Positions 45,503 to 57,122 of a stretch of DNA of 64,000 bases are shown here, in pieces. The notes below the pieces were generated by a model. The model was not told where the DNA came from. It saw only the letters and a list, made by a program, of their open reading frames with translations, and did not search any database. The position numbers and the translations under genes were made by a program. Position 1 is the stretch's first letter. Every line of letters starts with the position of its first letter. Source of the DNA: Clarireedia homoeocarpa (Eukaryota; Ascomycota; Leotiomycetes; Helotiales; Rutstroemiaceae); assembly GCA_001465935.1 (NCBI GenBank), contig LNKV01000007.1, forward strand, positions 310,001 through 374,000. The letters run 5' to 3'.

Positions 45503-46651
45503 ATGAGCGCGTCAGAAGCAAGCACTCTACATGCGAATACCCCAGTACCCACGGGTCAGCAATCGATAACCACGTCAAAGGCCCCTCTACTAGGTGAAGG
45601 ATTCTCGGTGCCAATGAAACAATCGTCATCGAAATCCGAGGAAGGTAGCGACGTTGACGCTGATGTCGGAGATTCCGTGAATGGAGGTTCGAAATCTGGA
45701 AAGAGACGACTGTTTGGATTCGGACGGAAGAAGGCGGATGAGAAAACAAAGAGCAAGAAAAAGGACGATGGAGGATCCTTCACGAATGTTGGCAACCCTC
45801 CACTTATGCGCCCTGGAGCGAAGACATCAACACCAAATTCTCCTCCACGATCAAGTTATCCATATCAGCATCCCGCATCACCACCGAATAGAAAATTGTA
45901 TTCGTCTTCACCGCGTGTAGTGTCACCTGCAGGATCTCAGATCTTTGAACGAGATGTCCAAGAAAGCACCATCCAACCGAATTCGCCGGCAATCCCCTCA
46001 CATATACAAACAGAGGATTACATCCCACCGGTCTTGGATGCTTCCTCTGAGACTATCACCAATAATGCTATCGATCCAGATATGGTGGAAATCATTATGC
46101 ACTCTGCTCATCAACCAGCAGCGGTATCCATGGCCGGGATGGGCAGCAGTGAAGCCGCAACAGGAACGTGGACAGATGATATGACGGCACACCAGGACAG
46201 GGACGACGCCGCATCTAATTACGGTTCTTTGGATAATACGGATATTCGGAGATTGAGCTTCATTTCATTTGCCGATGTTGTGCAATCTGAACATGCAGAG
46301 CATGCTGGCAACAGAGATTCAATTTACATTGCGGGACTAAGTGCGTTGTCATCACCAGGAATTAATCGCTCACCTTCTCCAGTCCGATCACCAGTATCTT
46401 CCTTCGGATTCGGAACCTCGCCGCCAACTAGTAAATCGGCATCCATCAAGGGAGTCGAACTCTCACCGGTGCGAAAGCCCAGCGGTCTGGCAAGCCCAAC
46501 GTCGCTTCACTCGCCTGTCAGTGGTGGAGAACTAACTATCGAGACCATGACCCAAGCTTTGAGGAACACTGGCAGCGGTGACTTGAGTGGGGGACGCAGC
46601 TTACCCCTAAGCCCAGTGAGCTCCGATGGTCCCGATTCGACATTCAAGTAG
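45503..46651 (+). CDS. Disordered Ser/Pro-rich protein of unknown function
   Basis: Intronless, 382 residues, no signal peptide or membrane helix. Not recognised by function. Seen: a Lys/Arg patch (KRRLFGFGRKKADEKTKSKK, about residues 67-86) that could be a nuclear signal or membrane-binding basic patch, many SP/TP sites (NRSPSPVRSPVSS, VELSPVRKPS, LPLSPVSSDGP) suited to proline-directed kinases, and a short order-prone core DNTDIRRLSFISFADVVQSE (about residues 245-264) that is probably the conserved part. The ending LTIETMTQALRNTGSG is helical. The clean 1.1-kb open frame, good start context (AACATGAGC) and codon use support a real gene. Confidence 0.75.
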   Translation: MSASEASTLHANTPVPTGQQSITTSKAPLLGEGFSVPMKQSSSKSEEGSDVDADVGDSVNGGSKSGKRRLFGFGRKKADEKTKSKKKDDGGSFTNVGNPPLMRPGAKTSTPNSPPRSSYPYQHPASPPNRKLYSSSPRVVSPAGSQIFERDVQESTIQPNSPAIPSHIQTEDYIPPVLDASSETITNNAIDPDMVEIIMHSAHQPAAVSMAGMGSSEAATGTWTDDMTAHQDRDDAASNYGSLDNTDIRRLSFISFADVVQSEHAEHAGNRDSIYIAGLSALSSPGINRSPSPVRSPVSSFGFGTSPPTSKSASIKGVELSPVRKPSGLASPTSLHSPVSGGELTIETMTQALRNTGSGDLSGGRSLPLSPVSSDGPDSTFK

Positions 46652-49223
46652 GGGAATCGTGGTGCAGAGAAAGCTGCTTTAATTGATTTCTATTGGATGG
46701 ATAGGTGTTTACAATTCTATTGCTGCTGTATATCCAGGGGTTTTTTTTTTTTCAGGGTTAGGATACAATCCAAGATTGGAGCGGGACGGGGCACGGCCTG
46801 ATACTTTTCTTGACACTCGAATGTGGGAGCGGTATAGGAGTTTGGGGATTAGCCTTATCTTTTACCTCTTTCGAACTTTGGAGATTCGATATGTTGATGA
46901 CTTATGTGGAGTAATTGAGCAATTCTTTAGCTGAACTGAGATATGTCGTGCCGCGTCGTGTTGTGCCATCTAGATTCTCAATTTACTGCATGTTGTGTTT
47001 CAACCCAGCCAGCTAGAACTACTCTAAGCCGGGCCAGCATACATAGTATCTGGTATCTTGGGATCGTGAGTTGGGCTGATGATCCGGAAGAAACGTCGGC
47101 ATGATGCAGCCTGCAGCCACACCACTCGGTCATTATTCATGTGTAGCCGTTTGACTTCTGGACCAGTTCGTCTATTCTTGAAGCCCATCTTGAACATTCT
47201 TGCACAGAATTCAATTTTCTATTTCTTCTCCGGCCAAATCTAGATTCAACAAGGACTCACGGTTACATGCATAGCCGAAACCCCTTCGGGGGTCAATACA
47301 GTTGAACCCTTTATTTCGTATATATTTTTTTTTTCCTTGCCCATTCCGCAAAGACGATGGTAATGTTACAGAAAGCTGCACTTCGCAAATAACCATCGAT
47401 CGCAAAGAGGGCATGTTTTAGCTGCGATCACACTAATCGCCATGCTCTAGCTCCATCCCGGAAATCCTAGCCGCTGCTCTTTAACGGGAACAGGTTGCTT
47501 GGGACGCTGCGGGCCGCCTTCAATTAGAGTAGGTTGGGGGATAGGACGAATGGACGAACGGACGAACGGCTTGTGGCTTTTTCAATGAATCGTGTTCCTT
47601 CCTAGAGCAGAGCAGGGGGGGAGAAGAAGAGAGGTTTTTTTTTTTCATGCTGGTGCTTCCCATGCTGTCTCGCGCGTAGAATGCAGATATATACGACTCA
47701 TTGGTGACGATAACCGGAGAAACAACGGGAGAGCACCATCGAGATTCATACGCAGCAGGACTGTCAGATCTTACCAAGCCCTTCGACCTGGGATTTCGTC
47801 TGATTGGATTTGGTGTGCAGAGAGATTTTCCTCAAATGCTTTCTTTTTCGCCCTTTTTTATTCCCGGTAGATCCATGTAAAATATGTGCGAAGTGGTGTT
47901 CACTTGCTCGTGGCAAGGATCCTTGCAGACCGTGGGTTGGACTCTTCGTGGATGCGATGGAAGCAGAACGTGGGAGAAGCAAAGACTGAAGGAAGAAAAA
48001 AGTGGACGGACTTGTCACTGGCAAACAGCCAATGGCCAATGTCGATGTTGATGTTGATCTCCATTCCCCTCGAGGAGGAGCAAATGGCCCGTCCAGGGCA
48101 GGGCCTTGGGCCTTCTACTGAATCCATAAAAATTCTTTTTAATCTTTCCTCCAACCCAACACCTCGTCCATGTCATCTCATCCACCATACTAAGCTCTCA
48201 CTACTGTACAGCTGTACTTGCCCACCACAAATCAGACTCAGCCCAAGTCACTAGCTATTCACGCTTCATTATTCGCCATTTATCCAATCCGCGGACTAGA
48301 CCACCCACGGAATACCGCCCCCTTTCTTTCTTGTTCCGCTCGCGATCCAGCCTGATACTGGTTCATCCTGCAGAAGAGAGATCGAACCTCACCTCCCTCA
48401 GCACCGTGCGGAATCAACGGGATAGCAACGAAGAAACAACGCTGCAAGGACGAACTACTAGCAGCATAATTCCGCACAATCACAATCTCCATCTCGATAC
48501 CTGCCCCCCACCGCTGCACCGCCATTGCACCCCATTCCACGCAGCACATCAATACCCGTACGCCATTCTCCCTCCGCCAGCTTCAGCCTCCGGGCCTTTA
48601 CCCTTCCTCAAAGCCTGGTCCTGGCGATTTCCTGAGATCCCCCAGCTCTTGAGCTCCAGTAAACTTTCCACAAGTACGAACCCTTGACTGGCCCGGTCTT
48701 TGTACTGAAAGGGGAAATATGGACCCGCAAAAGTAGATTCGACGAACCTTGGTCAATCGTTTATAAACTGTATGGGTTGGTATGGCAGATGGCATGGATG
48801 AATAGTGATGATGAAGAACTGTCGAATCTTGCCATCGCTACTGGGAACTCATAACCAAGGTGTACGAAACTCTCTCTACATTGGATTCAGGATCATCGGT
48901 AAAAAGGACAGACGCTGAAAAAGGCTTTGTCTCCACAAGCAAAGAGAACCAAAAAGAAAGATCTACACCACGTTCCGTTTGTTCAACTATCTTTTTTGCG
49001 CGGTACAAAAGCTGGCAAAAGCTTCAACAATTGCGCAACATCTTAGACCTTCCCCACGTCCACCACCACTTGTCTCGAGAGATTGTCAATTTTGATTTAT
49101 TCGACGCGGTACCCATGCAATCTTCGACTTCAGCGTCTGCATGCTGTCGCACAAATAAATTTTCGATTACGAGAGTACGTCAAAAACCATAACATTGCCT
49201 AGGCCACCACCTTCAAAGAAAGG
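46652..49223. other. Intergenic, 2.6 kb
   Basis: 3' flank of the disordered-protein gene and long upstream region of the RasGAP gene. Short open frames at 47520-48687 overlap on both strands and look random; the frame at 48860-49192 most likely lies in the RasGAP leader. No RNA gene recognised. Confidence 0.45.
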
Positions 49224-52200
49224 TTGGATGGTCAGGCATGCTATATTGGAACTTCCATGGGAAGGAATCGCGGGTTGAGCATCGTGCCTCCAGGTATGGA
49301 CGCCAGAGAATATAATGGGACAATTGGCAGAGAAAACGCTGTGCAGGATTGGGGAAATAATGCTGCCGAAACTCTGGCGAGAAGGTTCTCTCCGGGTGAG
49401 CCGCGACGACCGCGGGGTCCTGGCCTAGACACAACTATTCGCACAGTCACACCCGACCCTCACGAGGTAACGGACGACGGCCTAACCATACTAGAGACAC
49501 CGCCTAGACTCTTCCATCCAAATGTCCAAACGTCACCTCGCTCAATACCTGGGGGAGAGAAGCCCAGGGAAAGGCGACAGGGTCTTGTATTTCACGATGG
49601 ATACAGCAGTGAATCGATCGATAAGCCCACCACCTCTAGCGCTTCCATGAGTATGCGCTCACGACCTCGAACTTATACTGTTGATGCTACAACAAGACAA
49701 CGTTCCAGCTCTCGTGGTACTCCGAAGAATCGACAGAGAATTGGGTCAATACACTCTACAAATTCCTCTTCCTTTCACGATCTTGAGCCGCGACCCGATA
49801 ACAATACGGCCGCTGGATATATTTCGACATCTAGCAGAAACAATTTATCAAAGTCGAACTCGCTAAACAAGGAGAAGGGGAATGGTAGACGGCTGCAGAA
49901 GAAAAATTCGCGGCCAAATTCGCCTTTTCAAGCATTTTTCGACGTCCCATCTGTTGACTCCTTACCGGCTCCGGTGACTACAGGTGATACAAAGAAAGTC
50001 TTGCACTTAATGAAGAGTCTGTGCGGTCGTATGAGAGGTGAAGTAGAGTATCAGACCGTCCATCGAGGGACGTGGTATAAGGGCATGTGCTACATTGATG
50101 GCGCAAAAGGCTCTCTCATGTATGAAGACGATGACAAAGGTCCTTTCCACATCGCTGTTGCTACCGATCTCCGTGGCTGTAGAGTCCAGCCCATTGTTTA
50201 CTCCCTAGAAAGACAAGTCAGATGTCTTGAATTGTCGAATCCCAGCCTCGGTTTAGATCTGCGCATTCTTCCCACTAACCCTCAGGAATTTGACCCTTGG
50301 CTAGCTGCTTTTCTCTCCTGGCAGCAGATTAGAATGGCATCTTTTCAGCCTGGTCCATTACGGTCACCGGTGACGATGCAGCAAGATGAACGCCGACTAG
50401 GCCCAGATCGAAGAGGGTCTTCGTACAGCAATCGTGATTCGAATGTTATCAAGGTGGCCAAGTTACTGCTGTGGGACAAAGGAGCACCACTATCCCCGGA
50501 AGCTATGCTGACGAGACCTTCTACACGACATTTACGCTCTTCTGGTCAACAGTGGCGCAGAGTGTCTTGCATACTTCAAGATAATGGAGAACTCAAAATA
50601 TCTACAGAGAATGATTCCGTGTTACTCACTGTTGTACAGCTTCCACAACTTTCTCGCAGCGCAATACAGAAATTGGATAAATCCGTTCTGGGCGAGGAGT
50701 TCTGCATCGCCATCTTCCCTCAATACACTTCTAACTCTACAGAGCTGTCAATCTTTAGACCCATCTACCTAGCATTAGAATCTCGTCTTGTCTTCGAAGT
50801 GTGGTCATGTCTGCTGCGAGCTTTCACCATACCCGAAATCTATGGGCCAGATCTACATCTACAGGAGGGTGAAGGTGACGCAGAAGCGGCCCACGGAGAA
50901 GGAGAGGAACATGTCGCATCAACTAACGACATGTTTCGAATCGAGAAGTCTCTCAGTATGCGGATCATTGAAGCAAAGTTTCGCAGAGCCGGCATGGCAA
51001 AGATGGAAGTACCGCAGTATGGCAGGCACTCGGTTCGACCCGAGCCAGACACGGTCTTGGGTGATTATTTCGCCGAGGTCATGCTTGACGGTGAAGTGCG
51101 TGCTCGAACTGTGACTAAATTCGAAACGAGGAATCCCTTCTGGCGGGAAGAGTGCGGGTTTACGGACCTCCCCTCTTATCTGCCTAGGCTGTCGATCGTT
51201 CTGAAACGCATGGAAACTTCACAAATGACTGTACAAGGATTCCTAGCTAGTATGAGTGGTCATGTGAGCGACCAGCAAGTTGAGGTTGTGTGCGGAACGA
51301 TCGAGATTCCAGTCGACAAGCTTGAGCGAGGTAAGGACAACGAGACATGGTGGCCGATATTAGATGACAAGCAAGAGCAGGTTGGGGAAATGCTAATGAA
51401 AGTACGGCATGACGAAGTAGTGGTACTGCTTGCTAAGGACTATCAACCGATTTCTGAACTTTTACACAATTTCAGCAATGGGCTCACACTACAAATAGCT
51501 CAGGTCGTACCTAATAATCTCAAACATCTATCAGAAACATTAATGAATATTTATCAGGTTTCAGGAACCGGGGCGGAATGGCTCAAAGCTCTGGTCGAGG
51601 ACGAAATCGATGGTATCGGGAAAGACGCTCCAAGCAAGCGTCAGAGGTGGAGTCGCAGAATTGGTTCGAATGAGATATCCTTTGCGTCGATGGATCGTGA
51701 GAAATCAGTTCGAGATATGGGCAAAAGTCTGAATACCGAGGCGAACTTACTCTTTCGCGGAAACTCGTTACTTACCCAAGCTCTGGATTTCCATATGAGA
51801 CGTGTCGGCAAGGAATACTTGTCTGAGATCTTGGGTGAGCAGATAAGTACAATAAATAGCATCAACCCCGACTGTGAGGTCGATCCATCAAAGATTGAAA
51901 GTAGCGAAGCTTTCGAAAAGAACTGGGAGACCCTGATTAACCTGACCAACGATATCTGGCGGTCAATCGCTGATTCCGCCACTCGGTGTCCGCCAGAACT
52001 AAGGCAAATCTTCAAATACATTCGCGCCGTGGCTGAAGACAGATATGGAGATTTCCTTCGAACTGTTGCATATACCAGTGTCTCTGGCTTCATATTTTTG
52101 CGGTTCTTTTGCCCAGCAATCCTCAATCCGAAACTTTTCGGATTGCTACCTGATCATCCTCAATGGAGGGCCCAACGCACATTTACTTTAATTGCCAAGA

Positions 52201-53375
52201 GTCTACAGGCCTTGGCAAATTTGTCGAGCTTTGGGCAAAAGGAGGCGTGGATGGAGCCAATGAATAGATTTCTTCATCAGCATCGACAAGGAGTCAAAGA
52301 TTTCCTGGATGCAATTTGCGCTATTCCGGTCGAACGCACAACATTTGTAGTTCCCGCATCTTATTCCACACCCATCACCATTCTCGCACGATTACCACCT
52401 ACATCAAGAGAAGGCTTCCCATCCCTACCATACCTCATTGATCATGCTCGATGTTTCGCCGACTTGGTCAAACTATGGCTTGAAGGAACAAACCACCACA
52501 CGACCCAAATTCTTGAAGGCGACCTCGCCGAATTCAACAACCTATGTCAAGCCCTCAAGAAACGCACCGATGAATGCATACTCAAAGCTGAAGAATACGG
52601 CGATCGTATCGGCGCTGATCAAATCTCCCTTCAATTCGAAGATATCGTCGAAGGCCTGCAGGGCGCATATCTTCGTGAGAATTCTCCTGCTCCACAATTC
52701 CAGCAGCAGCAGCAGCAGCAGCAAATCCAGAATTATATGCAACGTGATGCGAATGCCCAAAACCCACATCAGCTCCAACCTATTCTTACTCCCCCCTGGT
52801 TCGATTACTCCATGTCTAACAGCACCAGCGGATCCATCGTGCAAACCCCAACGCAGCTCCTTGCGCCAGGCTCTGCGGGTAGTGGTAGTGAGCGAGAGCG
52901 AGAAAGGAATAGTCGTGATAAAGATAAGGATAAAGATAAAGATAAGAAAGAAAACAAAACCTTCTGGGAAGCAACATTTGGAAAGGACTCTAAATATCAG
53001 AGACCGTACCAGCCATATGATTCGCCGGGTCAGGGGCAAGATCGAGCACAATTGCCGGCGTCGAGTCCGCCGGGCCCGGGCAAGAGCTTCGGTCATAGTA
53101 GGAATGAAAAGCAGTCGAGGAGTTTCCTGGGGGGTTTGAGAAGGAAGGGTAAAGAGAAGGGAGAGAGAGATAGAGAAAGGGAGCCGAAGAGTCAGGGAAG
53201 TGGGAGTAGTACGGATAATATTAATATGGGCGGTGCGGGTGCGGGTGCGGGTGCGGGTGGGGGGAGTGGCAGTGGAGGGAGTGGGATGAGTGTGGATACG
53301 GGGTTGGGGCTCGGGGAGAGGGAGGACATTACGAGTCCGACTGTGGCGGGTTGGAACCATGGAGGTATGTTTTAG
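49224..53375 (+). CDS. BUD2: Ras-type GTPase-activating protein, Bud2-like (C2 + RasGAP)
   Basis: Intronless, 1383 residues. Speeds GTP hydrolysis by a Ras-family GTPase; in yeasts Bud2 acts on Rsr1/Bud1 in polarity-site choice at the cortex. Order: disordered Ser/Arg N-terminus (1-250), two PH-like stretches (about 255-380 and 410-560), a C2 domain (about 570-730; YFAEVMLDGEVRARTVTKFE), then the RasGAP domain (about 780-1090). The arginine finger is Arg845 in NLLFRGNSLLTQ, and FLRFFCPAILNPKLFG near residue 960 is the second signature. The C-terminal 230 residues are low-complexity: Gln run near 1160, KDKDKDKDKDK near 1233, then Gly/Ala. The first ATG at 49224 may be in the leader; MGRNRG twelve codons on is an alternative. 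Bud2 assignment rests on domain order; another fungal RasGAP is possible. Confidence 0.85.
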   Translation: MDGQACYIGTSMGRNRGLSIVPPGMDAREYNGTIGRENAVQDWGNNAAETLARRFSPGEPRRPRGPGLDTTIRTVTPDPHEVTDDGLTILETPPRLFHPNVQTSPRSIPGGEKPRERRQGLVFHDGYSSESIDKPTTSSASMSMRSRPRTYTVDATTRQRSSSRGTPKNRQRIGSIHSTNSSSFHDLEPRPDNNTAAGYISTSSRNNLSKSNSLNKEKGNGRRLQKKNSRPNSPFQAFFDVPSVDSLPAPVTTGDTKKVLHLMKSLCGRMRGEVEYQTVHRGTWYKGMCYIDGAKGSLMYEDDDKGPFHIAVATDLRGCRVQPIVYSLERQVRCLELSNPSLGLDLRILPTNPQEFDPWLAAFLSWQQIRMASFQPGPLRSPVTMQQDERRLGPDRRGSSYSNRDSNVIKVAKLLLWDKGAPLSPEAMLTRPSTRHLRSSGQQWRRVSCILQDNGELKISTENDSVLLTVVQLPQLSRSAIQKLDKSVLGEEFCIAIFPQYTSNSTELSIFRPIYLALESRLVFEVWSCLLRAFTIPEIYGPDLHLQEGEGDAEAAHGEGEEHVASTNDMFRIEKSLSMRIIEAKFRRAGMAKMEVPQYGRHSVRPEPDTVLGDYFAEVMLDGEVRARTVTKFETRNPFWREECGFTDLPSYLPRLSIVLKRMETSQMTVQGFLASMSGHVSDQQVEVVCGTIEIPVDKLERGKDNETWWPILDDKQEQVGEMLMKVRHDEVVVLLAKDYQPISELLHNFSNGLTLQIAQVVPNNLKHLSETLMNIYQVSGTGAEWLKALVEDEIDGIGKDAPSKRQRWSRRIGSNEISFASMDREKSVRDMGKSLNTEANLLFRGNSLLTQALDFHMRRVGKEYLSEILGEQISTINSINPDCEVDPSKIESSEAFEKNWETLINLTNDIWRSIADSATRCPPELRQIFKYIRAVAEDRYGDFLRTVAYTSVSGFIFLRFFCPAILNPKLFGLLPDHPQWRAQRTFTLIAKSLQALANLSSFGQKEAWMEPMNRFLHQHRQGVKDFLDAICAIPVERTTFVVPASYSTPITILARLPPTSREGFPSLPYLIDHARCFADLVKLWLEGTNHHTTQILEGDLAEFNNLCQALKKRTDECILKAEEYGDRIGADQISLQFEDIVEGLQGAYLRENSPAPQFQQQQQQQQIQNYMQRDANAQNPHQLQPILTPPWFDYSMSNSTSGSIVQTPTQLLAPGSAGSGSERERERNSRDKDKDKDKDKKENKTFWEATFGKDSKYQRPYQPYDSPGQGQDRAQLPASSPPGPGKSFGHSRNEKQSRSFLGGLRRKGKEKGERDREREPKSQGSGSSTDNINMGGAGAGAGAGGGSGSGGSGMSVDTGLGLGEREDITSPTVAGWNHGGMF

Positions 53376-55180
53376 ATGGGTTGGTTGTTTGAGGTGAGTG
53401 AGAGGAGGGCCTGGAGAAAAAGGGTAGAGTGTGGTAAGAAAAGGGACGGCTATATAAAAGAAGAGAAAGAGAAGGCAATAGCAAGATTAAGGCAAGAAGA
53501 AAGGAAGATGGAATCGAAATTTTATTTGGATTTAGCGAAATAGGGGGAAAGGGGGAGTAGGGATAGGGATATGGATAGGGATAGGAGTAGGAGTAGGAGT
53601 AGGAGTAACTAGTGTCTGTCTCTTGGTCGGTCGGTCTGTCGGTCTTGGATCACGATGATGACGATGACGATGTTGCATGTTGTATGATGATTTTACATAC
53701 TTATTGTCTGATCATTCTTTCTTCTTTTTTTCGTCATATGTTGTGTGTATGTATGTATGTGGTGTATTTGTCTTTGGATGATTGTGTATCTTGTTGACCT
53801 GTACTTACCTTAGCTTGTTTTGGCTTACTTATGCTACTTTATACACGTATTTCTATTGGTGGGGGGGGGGGGGGGGGGGGGGGGCCAACAGGGGAACAGT
53901 TGAAAGTCAGTGGGGAGTTGGGAAATGAGTTGTCGGAGAACGGGGGAAGAGGAGAAGAGGAGAAGATGAACTGTGCGGCGAGGGTGGGAGGGGGAGGAGT
54001 ATGGGGAGGGGCAAAGAAGAAGAAGCAAAAGAGAAAGGTAGAAAAGCCAAAGGAAAGTGAATAGGGGGGAGACGAATCAACAACCGAATGCATGGATGGA
54101 TGGATGAACACATCTGAAGTGAGAAAAGAAGAAGAGCGAAGAATATGGAAACCACAACAGACCAAGAGAGAGAGAGAGTAGGACAGTCGAAACTTTAGCC
54201 ACCACACGGCAGAAAGTGGCAGATAGGTCGACCAAAGGAGAAGGAAGAGCAGGAAAAGCGAAAGACAAGACAAGACGAAACGAGACGGGGAACGGGAAAG
54301 GGAAAGGGAGAACAAGGTCCAGAAGGGACACAGGAATAAGGAGGGAAGAAAGAAAAAGACCAGGAGGTTGAGGTGGAAGTTGAAGTTGAGTGCATAAATA
54401 GCAGTTGCAGTTACATCACACACAATACTAGCTAGCTAGCTGCAGTACGAGCGAGTACATTATATATATACATACTATATCTATCTATCGTATATCTTCA
54501 AACGAATCGAAAGCTATTTTATATATACACATATACATACATACCTACTCAATAGAGGAGGTATGAAAGATATATAATATATATATATATACCTTTACCA
54601 AATTACACGAAAAATACCTCTCTAATCTCTCCCAATTCTCTTGATTCAAATAATATCCAATTCATTCGTATTGTCAAGAATAAATAAGTTCTATCATATC
54701 GAGATTGGGGGTGTCCCAGGGTGGTGGTCGTAAAAAAATCTCGTCAAAGTTCTTTATTTAGTTAGGGCCGAAATAGCGGGTTTAAGGCTATTCGTAACTT
54801 TTGGTGATAGATATATCGTTCACTCAAACCCCGAGTTACCGAGTACATACATACATATGGTTAGTTATCTTGACCTAGGATCCAATATGATTTCGTGATT
54901 ATTGTCATCAGGATGTAGAAATACTATGTCACAAATATTCGTAGATTCATACTATTGGGGGGGTGGGGGGTTATTTTGTAAGTCTCTAGATATCTAAGCT
55001 TCATTTATTCATTTGGGGCTTTTTATGCCGTGCCATAACATGCTATATATATGCAAATCCTATTAAGCAAGCAAAGCAAGCAATCTTCCTACCATTCACT
55101 AATCAATCAACGCTTTTTCACTAGCTTCATTCCGCTGCACCGATTTTGTGTCTCCTCCTCCATCATGTAAATAGTGAGTA
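53376..55180. other. Intergenic between convergent genes, low complexity
   Basis: Strongly purine-rich on the plus strand to about 54400, then A+T-rich with TA runs (54570-54592). Includes GGGATA/GGAGTA repeats near 53560-53610 and a 24-G homopolymer. The long minus-strand frame at 53839-54423 is a Leu/Phe/Ser by-product of this bias. Confidence 0.5.
53861..53884. repeat. Homopolymer of 24 G
   Basis: Uninterrupted G run on the plus strand, flanked by TTGGT and CCAACA. Confidence 0.9.
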
Positions 55181-56635
55181 TCAAGAGAAAAACTTGCTAT
55201 AAGCCGCCTTCTCCTTCTTGGCCCTATCCGCTGCACTCTTCTTCACGGCCGCCAACTCCTTTAGGACCGCTGCATCACCCGGAACCAACTTGTTTGCCTC
55301 CTCGAGATCCTTCAGCGCGGCATCTTCGTCTTTCAGTCCTACGTGCGCAATAGCACGTCGATATAAGGCCTTTGCTTTATCTGCGTCGGTTAGACCAGTG
55401 ACGTCGAGCGCTGCACTAGCGAATTTTTCTGCGTCGGAGAAGTTCTTCAATTTGTTGTGAAGAAGAGCGGAGTTACTGTTAAGGGTAAAGCGGAGGGAGG
55501 AGAGGGTGGAGGAGGTTTCGGCCGGAGCGGAGGTTAGGTCGGGTTCTTCGTTTAGGTAGCGGAGGCCCTTTTCGTATTTGTCGAGAGCGAGAGGAAGATC
55601 GCCAGATTTGAAGGCGTTGTTGCCGAAAGTTTTAAGATCGGTGACTATTTTGACAGTTTCGGTGGCCGTGGGTGGAGTAGCGTTGTCTTCGGGAAAGTCT
55701 TTTTGGGGGAAAAGAGAGATTAATGTTAATGATGATGTTTTCTCAAGATGGAGAGAGCGAGACTATAGAATGCAGAAGGGAATTGATATCTAAGAAACAG
55801 GTGAAAGCAAAAAGACAAGAAAGAAAGAAAAAGACAGGAGCAAAAGAGACAGTGCAACAAGATAGAAAGTGAAAAGAAATTAACGGTCGACAAGAGTTGA
55901 ACTGGACGTATGTTGACTATTTCTTGAAGCAGGAGAAGAAAGATGACATCTTGGAGGGTGAAGTACCTTCGTATGGATCGCCGGTGGCATCAGGAGTTTT
56001 TTGATCAGCGTTCTCGGCCTCTTCACCCGTGAGCTCGCCGCAGTCGGTGATAGTGACATCTTTGGTTGGTTTATCGCCTGGTTGGGTTGTCATGTTCTCG
56101 ATCTTTCGGACAATTGACTTTCCGCTCAAGACCTCCCCGAATACGACATGCTTTCCGTCAAGATGGGGAGTCGGGACAGTTGTGATGAAGAATTGCGATC
56201 CATTGGTACCTAGTGAGAGAAGCGTTTTGTAAGTCAAATTGCGCTGGAAGACAGAAGGGTCATTGTTGGCATACCTGGACCAGCATTGGCCATAGAGAGT
56301 AAGAAAGGCTTCTCGTGCTTCTTCGCAAAGTTCTCATCGTCGAACTTTGTGCCGTAGATACTCTCGCCTCCAGTTCCGTTTCCAGCAGTAAAGTCACCAC
56401 CTTGGATCATGAATTGCTTGATCACACGATGGAAGCCAGATCCCTTGTAGTGCAGAGGTTTACCAGCTTTACCAACGCCCTTCTCGCCCGTGCAGAGGGC
56501 GCGGAAGTTTTCTGCAGTCTTCGGAGTAATGTCATTGTATAGCTCAAAGGTAACTCGACCTTGGGGAACTTTGCCAATCGAGATGTCAAAGAACACTCGA
56601 CTGCGAGGTTGAGCTTGGGTTCCTTCTGCGGCCAT
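55181..56635 (-). CDS. CPR6: Cyclophilin-40 peptidyl-prolyl isomerase (Cpr6/Cpr7 type)
   Basis: Three exons on the minus strand (56635-56275, 56209-55967, 55698-55181) encode 373 residues. Donors are GTATGC and GTACTT, acceptors CACTAG and AAAAAG, both phase 1. It catalyses cis-trans isomerisation of prolyl bonds and is a cytosolic Hsp90 co-chaperone. Residues 1-190: cyclophilin domain with [31 protein letters not shown] and [20 protein letters not shown]. His replaces the Trp of cyclophilin A in [12 protein letters not shown], as is usual in CYP40, which lowers cyclosporin affinity. From about 215: TPR repeats ([60 protein letters not shown]), the clamp for the Hsp90 C-terminus. It ends KAAYSKFFS, as in homologues. 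Confidence 0.93.
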
Positions 56636-57122
56636 CTTTGCTACAGAGTTCGAAGTTGTGATTGGAAAGAGAAAGAGGAAATAGAATTACTCGTATAATA
56701 TGGATTGAAGTCGTAGAAATTCAGCCAAGTATTACTACCAGATAATTTCTCTTTGAAGCAATTTGCGCCCTCTTATTGAATTCGGAGCCCGCAGCAGATG
56801 GAAGATTCTCGTATCAGAGTTGGAATGTGGGGGTCGGCATTAGTGGGCTCCGACCTCGCACTTAACCCAAATGAGAGTTGAGGCTATTCACGTACGACAA
56901 GTCATGCTGTTTGTTGGGTGGAAGTTTGCCTGGAAGGAATAAAACGTGATCTTTCTAGAAATCCAGTCTATTATTAGAGCATATGAGCCAGTTACTGGGA
57001 AGGGCTGACAGATTGCTACTTGCGTGAAACATCAGGATACTGGATGAGGCGCTTGTTTGGCCTCAGGAGGGGTCTACCAACCCACGAGCACAGCCAGCCT
57101 GCGATACGCTTTGAAACCCACA
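56636..57122. other. Intergenic, CYP40 promoter and DTD1 3' flank
   Basis: Tandem minus-strand genes. Nothing recognisable apart from expected promoter DNA. Confidence 0.5.

Noticed and set aside
53839..54423. 194-codon minus-strand frame rich in Leu, Phe and Ser
   Set aside because: By-product of a purine-rich plus strand, includes the poly-G tract, no family resemblance.
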